From an uncultured Spirochaetota bacterium (GTDB lineage Bacteria; Spirochaetota; Spirochaetia; JAFGXN01), in the NCBI GenBank assembly GCA_944390005.1, contig CALXOJ010000007.1, positions 1-64,000 on the forward strand: DNA of 64,000 nucleotides, written 5' to 3'. Under the pieces are notes generated by a model. The model saw nothing but the letters and a program-made list of their open reading frames with translations. It was not told the DNA's origin and did not search any database. Of this stretch, positions 60,243 through 64,000 are shown in pieces. Each line of letters begins with the position of its first letter. Within the stretch, counting starts at the first letter, position 1. The translations under genes and the position numbers were made by a program.

Positions 60243-60582
60243 GGGGGTGCACCGGTTTCGACCGACGGATGTCGCAGACTTCGGATGCATGCAGAGCTGC
60301 CTAACTCTTTAAAAGGGACACTTAAATTAAACGGAAAAGCGAACTACGCTTTGGCTGCTTAATGCGGCTCGAGTTTGATTCCTGCTGTTCCTAAGGATGA
60401 AAAACTCGTCAGAAACAGGGACTGACCGGACGCTTTCTGGGCGCGCTTCGGGACATTTTACCGGATCGGCGGTGAAGCTTTTGTGTTGTTTGACTTCCCC
60501 GCTTAAAAAGCAAACAAGACTAAGCATGTAGGAGGCCGTTGGTGTGCCCGCCGGGACGCGAGTTCGATTCTCGCCACCTCCA
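60243..60582 (+). ncRNA. ssrA: Transfer-messenger RNA
   Basis: The tRNA-like ends pair GGGGGTG (60243-60249) with CACCTCC (60575-60581), and the 3' half has GAGTTCGATTCTCGCCACCTCCA. The 5' end shows the conserved TGCACCGGTTTCGAC. The tag frame ends GCG-AAC-TAC-GCT-TTG-GCT-GCT-TAA (ANYALAA). In-frame GGA-AAA precede it, so the resume codon may be GGA at 60333 (tag GKANYALAA) or an alanine codon at 60339. CCA is not encoded. It is about 340 nt long with the expected pseudoknot region between the tag and the 3' end. Confidence 0.96.
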
Positions 60583-60637
60583 TCCGCAAACCCCTGAAGA
60601 CTCCGCCGTTTTTGCCAGCCGCAAAACAGCGGCAGAA

Positions 60638-61633
60638 ATGAAAAACACTATGAATCACCAGACGCAAACCGAAACCACTCCGCCGCAAGACGGCGCCGTT
60701 TACTCCGAACTCTCGCTGAAATTCGCAAATAGAAAAGAAGTACTGAAAAGCGCCTTACTCGGCGCCTTTATCGGATTGGCAATCATCGTTCCCGGTGTCA
60801 GCGGATCGGCTGTTGCCATCATCTTCCGTCTTTACGAAAAGCTCCTGTTTGCCCTCGGCAACCTGTTTCGTCGATTCGGAGAGTGCCTGCGTTTTCTGGT
60901 ACCGATCGTTCTCGGCGCCTTTGTCGGTCTGATTATCGGATTTTTCAGCGTCCGCGGAGTCATCAATAAAGCTCCGTTTGTCGTCATTGCTTTGTTTGCC
61001 GGACTCATGTTCGGCGCTTACCCCTCCGTCACCGATCAAATCAAAGGCGAGCGGCCGACCCCTTTGAGGATTTTGCTCTTTTTACTCGGAATGGCTGTCC
61101 CGATTTCGTTTTCGCTGATTTCGATTTTTGTCGCCTCCGAAGGAATCACCATTACCGAGTGGAAACTTCCGCATCTTTTTGTCTTTCTCTGTCTCGGATT
61201 CGGCGTGGCCGTCACTCAACTGGTTCCGGGATTGAGCGCAACCGCTTTGCTGATGATGGCAGGCTGTTTTACGCCGCTGATGAACTCCGTCGGCTTTTCG
61301 TTTTGGGAAAGCCATCCGAGGGTGTTCATTGTCTATGGATGTCTGATTTTCGGTTTTTTCGCCGGGCTCCTGATTGTCTCAAAAGGGCTTTCCGATTTAA
61401 TCGAACGACGGCGGGCGCCTGCGTTTTTTGTTATCTCCGGTCTCTCTCTCGGATCGATTACAACAATGTTCTTCAATCCGGAGATTTTGGAAGTGTACGC
61501 CGGCTGGACGCTGCCGTCGGCAAAGAGCCTGACAGAGTTGATCATCGGTCTGGCGCTTTTCGCCGCCGGTGCGGCCATTGCCTACGCATTCGTCCGCTTC
61601 GAACGGAGACACGCAGCTGTCGAAAACAGCTGA
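60638..61633 (+). CDS. DUF368 undecaprenyl-phosphate translocase (PopT family)
   Basis: The 331-residue polytopic membrane protein has the DUF368 hallmarks: LGAFIGLAIIVPGVSGSAVAIIF near the N-terminus and its inverted counterpart VAVTQLVPGLSATALLMMAG, with about eight to ten helices. DUF368 members have been shown to recycle undecaprenyl phosphate across the membrane for envelope polymer synthesis. ATG 60638 begins 55 bases after tmRNA; ATG 60650 is an alternative, and neither has a clear Shine-Dalgarno. The gene ends convergently with glnN. Confidence 0.9.
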   Translation: MKNTMNHQTQTETTPPQDGAVYSELSLKFANRKEVLKSALLGAFIGLAIIVPGVSGSAVAIIFRLYEKLLFALGNLFRRFGECLRFLVPIVLGAFVGLIIGFFSVRGVINKAPFVVIALFAGLMFGAYPSVTDQIKGERPTPLRILLFLLGMAVPISFSLISIFVASEGITITEWKLPHLFVFLCLGFGVAVTQLVPGLSATALLMMAGCFTPLMNSVGFSFWESHPRVFIVYGCLIFGFFAGLLIVSKGLSDLIERRRAPAFFVISGLSLGSITTMFFNPEILEVYAGWTLPSAKSLTELIIGLALFAAGAAIAYAFVRFERRHAAVENS

Positions 61634-61634
61634 A

Positions 61635-63725
61635 CTACCGCACGCTGTACAAGATTTCTCCGTAAGTCGGATACGGCCAATACTTTGACGAAATCAACGT
61701 CTCCAGCTCGTCTGCCGCACGGCGCAAATCCCCCATGACGGGCACAACCGAATCCCGACAAAAGCGGGCGCCTTCAAACGAATCGCGAATCTCTTTTCCT
61801 TTCCGAGCAGCCGTCTCCATCCGCTCGATGCAGGCGTACAACTCCGCCCCCAGCCGAGAAACTTTTGCCAACAACGCTTCTTCCGTCGAAGTGTCAAACA
61901 CTCCTGCCGACTTTTTCGCGGCAATCGTCTCAGCCAGCAGCTTCTGATACTCCCAAACGGCAGCAGAAATCTCTTTCCGAGCCATGTCGATCATCGTCAG
62001 CGCTTCGATTTGAATGGTTTTCGTATAGTTTTCCAAAAGGATTTCGCAGCGGGAACGGATCTCCGTCTTTGAAAAAACGCGGTGCTTGACAAACATTGCT
62101 TCGTTGCTATGGTCGATGAACCGCGGCAAAGCGTCGACCGTCGTCGGCAGATTGTGCAGTCCCCGTTTTTCGGCCTCCTTCATCCACTCGTCCGAATAGT
62201 TGTTGCCGTTAAAAATGATACGCTTATGCTCTTTGATACTGCGGCGGATCAACGTATTCAATGCTTCATTAAAAGAAGGCGCTGCCTCCAACTCATCGGC
62301 AAAACGGGAGAGGATCTCAGCGACAATCGAATTGAGAATGATGTTCGGTCCGGCAATCGACAGACCCGCCCCCGGCATCCGGAACTCGAATTTGTTCCCG
62401 GTAAACGCAAACGGTGAAGTCCGGTTGCGGTCGGTCGTGTCCTTCGGAAACTGCGGCAAAACAGAGACGCCGATCTCCAGAGGGACCCGTTTTTTTCCCG
62501 AATACATCTCTCCTTTTTCAACGGAATCGAGAATTTCGCTTAAATCCTCCCCTATAAAAATGGAGATAACCGCCGGCGGCGCTTCGTGTCCGCCCAAACG
62601 GTGATCGTTTCCGGCCGTGGCAACCGAAACCCGCAGCAGATCCTGATATTCATCGACAGCCTGTATCACGGCGGTGAGAAACAGCAGAAACTGAGCGTTT
62701 TTCTCCGGAGTGTCTCCCGGATCGAGGAGATTCTCGCCCGTGTCGGTGGAAATCGACCAGTTGTTGTGTTTGCCGCTTCCGTTGACACCGGCAAACGGCT
62801 TTTCGTGCAGCAGACAAGCCATCCCGTGACGGTCGGCGACCTTTTTGATGATCTCCATTGTCAGCTGATTCTGATCGGTGGCTAGGTTGGTGGTGGTAAA
62901 CACCGGCGCCAATTCGTGCTGCGCCGGCGCCACTTCATTGTGTTTCGTTTTTGCCAAAACGCCCAGCTTCCACAGTTCGACATCCAAGTCTTTCATAAAG
63001 GCCGACACCCGCGGTTTGATGACGCCGAAGTAGTGATCTTCCATTTCCTGGCCTTTCGGCGGCTGCGCGCCGAAAAGCGTCCGTCCGCAGTAAACCAAAT
63101 CGGGACGGCGGTCATACATTTTCTTGTCAATTAAAAAGTACTCCTGCTCGGCACCGACGGTTGTGATAACGCGGCGGGCGGCGGTATTGCCGAAAAGCCG
63201 CAAAATGCGCACGGCCTGCCGATCCAACGCCTGCATTGACCTCAAAAGCGGGGTTTTTTTATCCAGCGACTCTCCGTTGTAAGAGCAAAACGCGGTGGGA
63301 ATACACAGCGTTCCGTCTTTGATGAATGCGTAAGACGAAGGATCCCACGCCGTGTAGCCGCGCGCCTCAAAAGTCGCCCGCAGACCTCCCGACGGAAAGC
63401 TGGAAGCGTCCGGCTCCCCCTTCACCAATTCTTTCCCCGAAAACTCCATAATAACGCGGCCGGACTCCGTCGGAGTGATGAAACTGTCGTGTTTTTCGGC
63501 GGTAATACCGGTCATCGGCTGGAACCAGTGAGTAAAGTGAGTCGCGCCTTTTTCAATGGCCCAATTCTTCATCGCCGCTGCAACGATATCGGCCGTTTTC
63601 AAATCGAGATGTTCGCCGTCGGAAACCGCCCGCATCAACGCATTGTAAATATTCTTCGGCAAAGCGGTCTGCATCACGGAATCGTTGAAAACCATGCTTC
63701 CGAAAATTGAAGGAACATCGATCAT
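61635..63725 (-). CDS. glnN: Glutamine synthetase type III
   Basis: GSIII makes glutamine from glutamate and ammonia. The 696-residue protein has the size and motifs of the GlnN class: [44 protein letters not shown]-like [37 protein letters not shown] and [19 protein letters not shown]. Its ATG has GGAG 6 bases upstream and begins 27 bases after a cation diffusion facilitator gene. No GlnB-type regulator is nearby. Confidence 0.97.
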   Translation of the reverse strand: MIDVPSIFGSMVFNDSVMQTALPKNIYNALMRAVSDGEHLDLKTADIVAAAMKNWAIEKGATHFTHWFQPMTGITAEKHDSFITPTESGRVIMEFSGKELVKGEPDASSFPSGGLRATFEARGYTAWDPSSYAFIKDGTLCIPTAFCSYNGESLDKKTPLLRSMQALDRQAVRILRLFGNTAARRVITTVGAEQEYFLIDKKMYDRRPDLVYCGRTLFGAQPPKGQEMEDHYFGVIKPRVSAFMKDLDVELWKLGVLAKTKHNEVAPAQHELAPVFTTTNLATDQNQLTMEIIKKVADRHGMACLLHEKPFAGVNGSGKHNNWSISTDTGENLLDPGDTPEKNAQFLLFLTAVIQAVDEYQDLLRVSVATAGNDHRLGGHEAPPAVISIFIGEDLSEILDSVEKGEMYSGKKRVPLEIGVSVLPQFPKDTTDRNRTSPFAFTGNKFEFRMPGAGLSIAGPNIILNSIVAEILSRFADELEAAPSFNEALNTLIRRSIKEHKRIIFNGNNYSDEWMKEAEKRGLHNLPTTVDALPRFIDHSNEAMFVKHRVFSKTEIRSRCEILLENYTKTIQIEALTMIDMARKEISAAVWEYQKLLAETIAAKKSAGVFDTSTEEALLAKVSRLGAELYACIERMETAARKGKEIRDSFEGARFCRDSVVPVMGDLRRAADELETLISSKYWPYPTYGEILYSVR

Positions 63726-63752
63726 TGAGCTCTCCTTTTATATCGAAATTCG

Positions 63753-64000
63753 TTAAGCAGGCGATCCTCTCCGCCCCGCTTTCCGTTCTTCTTCCTCTAA
63801 ATTCTTTTCACTGAGCCCAAAAGGCTCCTCTTCACAGCTGCCTTTCGGTTCGACATGAACCATCACGTCTGCGGTGTTTTCCAACGAATCGCGGACAGCC
63901 GCTTCCACCTCCATCGCGATACGGTGACCGGCGGCAACGGTAAGCCGTCCATCCACCTCGATGTCCAAATCTACAAAGAACATCTCACCGACTTTACGGA
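63753..64000 (-). CDS. Cation diffusion facilitator, C-terminal part (5' end outside window)
   Basis: The frame runs in from the right edge with no start inside the window (RKVGEMFFVDLDIEVDG...). The 82 residues match the cytoplasmic C-terminal domain of CDF metal transporters (FieF/CzcD type): a beta-alpha-beta fold with VAAGHRIAMEVEAAVRDSLENTADVMVHVEP, followed by an acidic tail. It would export Zn2+, Fe2+ or similar ions; the metal cannot be decided without the membrane part. Confidence 0.85.
   Translation of the reverse strand, partial: RKVGEMFFVDLDIEVDGRLTVAAGHRIAMEVEAAVRDSLENTADVMVHVEPKGSCEEEPFGLSEKNLEEEERKAGRRGSPA

Overview
The window is a mostly housekeeping stretch of a bacterial chromosome (roughly half G+C) into which a set of secreted carbohydrate-active lipoproteins is interleaved. 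A spirochaete (Treponema-like, probably gut or host associated) fits best. The reasons are a PUR-domain (BpuR/DUF3276) protein, a short SMC, lipoproteins with Big_2 and Listeria-Bacteroides (InlB-type) repeats, canonical sigma-70 promoters, type III glutamine synthetase, and G-tracts like those that phase-vary genes in Treponema pallidum. No rRNA or ribosomal protein gene is present, so this is inference.

Layout. 0-8.9 kb (minus): a secreted trypsin-like protease with a heptapeptide tail, cut by the window edge, follows the NAD operon nadC-nadA-nadB; then come a membrane diguanylate cyclase and exonuclease I. 9-14.8 kb (plus): a GH127-like protein, hisS and an HrpA-type helicase, convergent with aroB. 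15.9-19.9 kb (plus): an SLBB polysaccharide exporter, a cysteine desulfurase and thiI. 20-24.1 kb (minus): first GH16 + InlB-lipoprotein pair. 24.2-28.5 kb (minus): glgA, a methyltransferase, a DUF2156 protein and argH. 28.8-33.1 kb (minus): a heterodimeric ABC exporter with a TetR regulator, then a tRNA with CAU anticodon. 33.9-36.6 kb: GH20 lipoprotein. 36.8-40.1 kb: carB. 40.2-50 kb: a frameshifted lipoprotein, a GH29 + Big_2-lipoprotein pair and a second GH16 + InlB-lipoprotein pair. 50.1-59 kb (minus): a long apparent operon from smc through unknown envelope proteins and larE-larB-larC (nickel-pincer cofactor) to a DUF362 protein. 59.1-64 kb: rnhB, the PUR protein, tmRNA, a DUF368 (undecaprenyl-phosphate carrier) protein, glnN and the end of a cation diffusion facilitator.

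The most interesting theme is a candidate phase-variable surface glycan-degradation system. Three two-gene units each pair a secreted glycosidase (GH16, GH16, GH29) with a lipoprotein of unknown function, and each unit carries a different unstable repeat at a decisive place: G11 just after the lipobox, (AG)10 directly after the start codon, and G12 filling the -35/-10 spacer. The companion lipoproteins share and swap modules, and two of them end in an unassigned domain of about 190 residues. Other candidates are a GC-rich multi-hairpin element present twice, with stems that keep pairing while their sequences differ; a lipoprotein split exactly at a T_TTA_AAA slippery heptamer; and at least six genes whose -10 boxes lie 5-8 bases before the start codon, implying leaderless transcripts.

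Metabolic links: nadBAC make the nicotinate nucleotides from which LarB/LarC/LarE build the nickel-pincer cofactor. The cysteine desulfurase would feed ThiI. argH and carB both belong to arginine synthesis.
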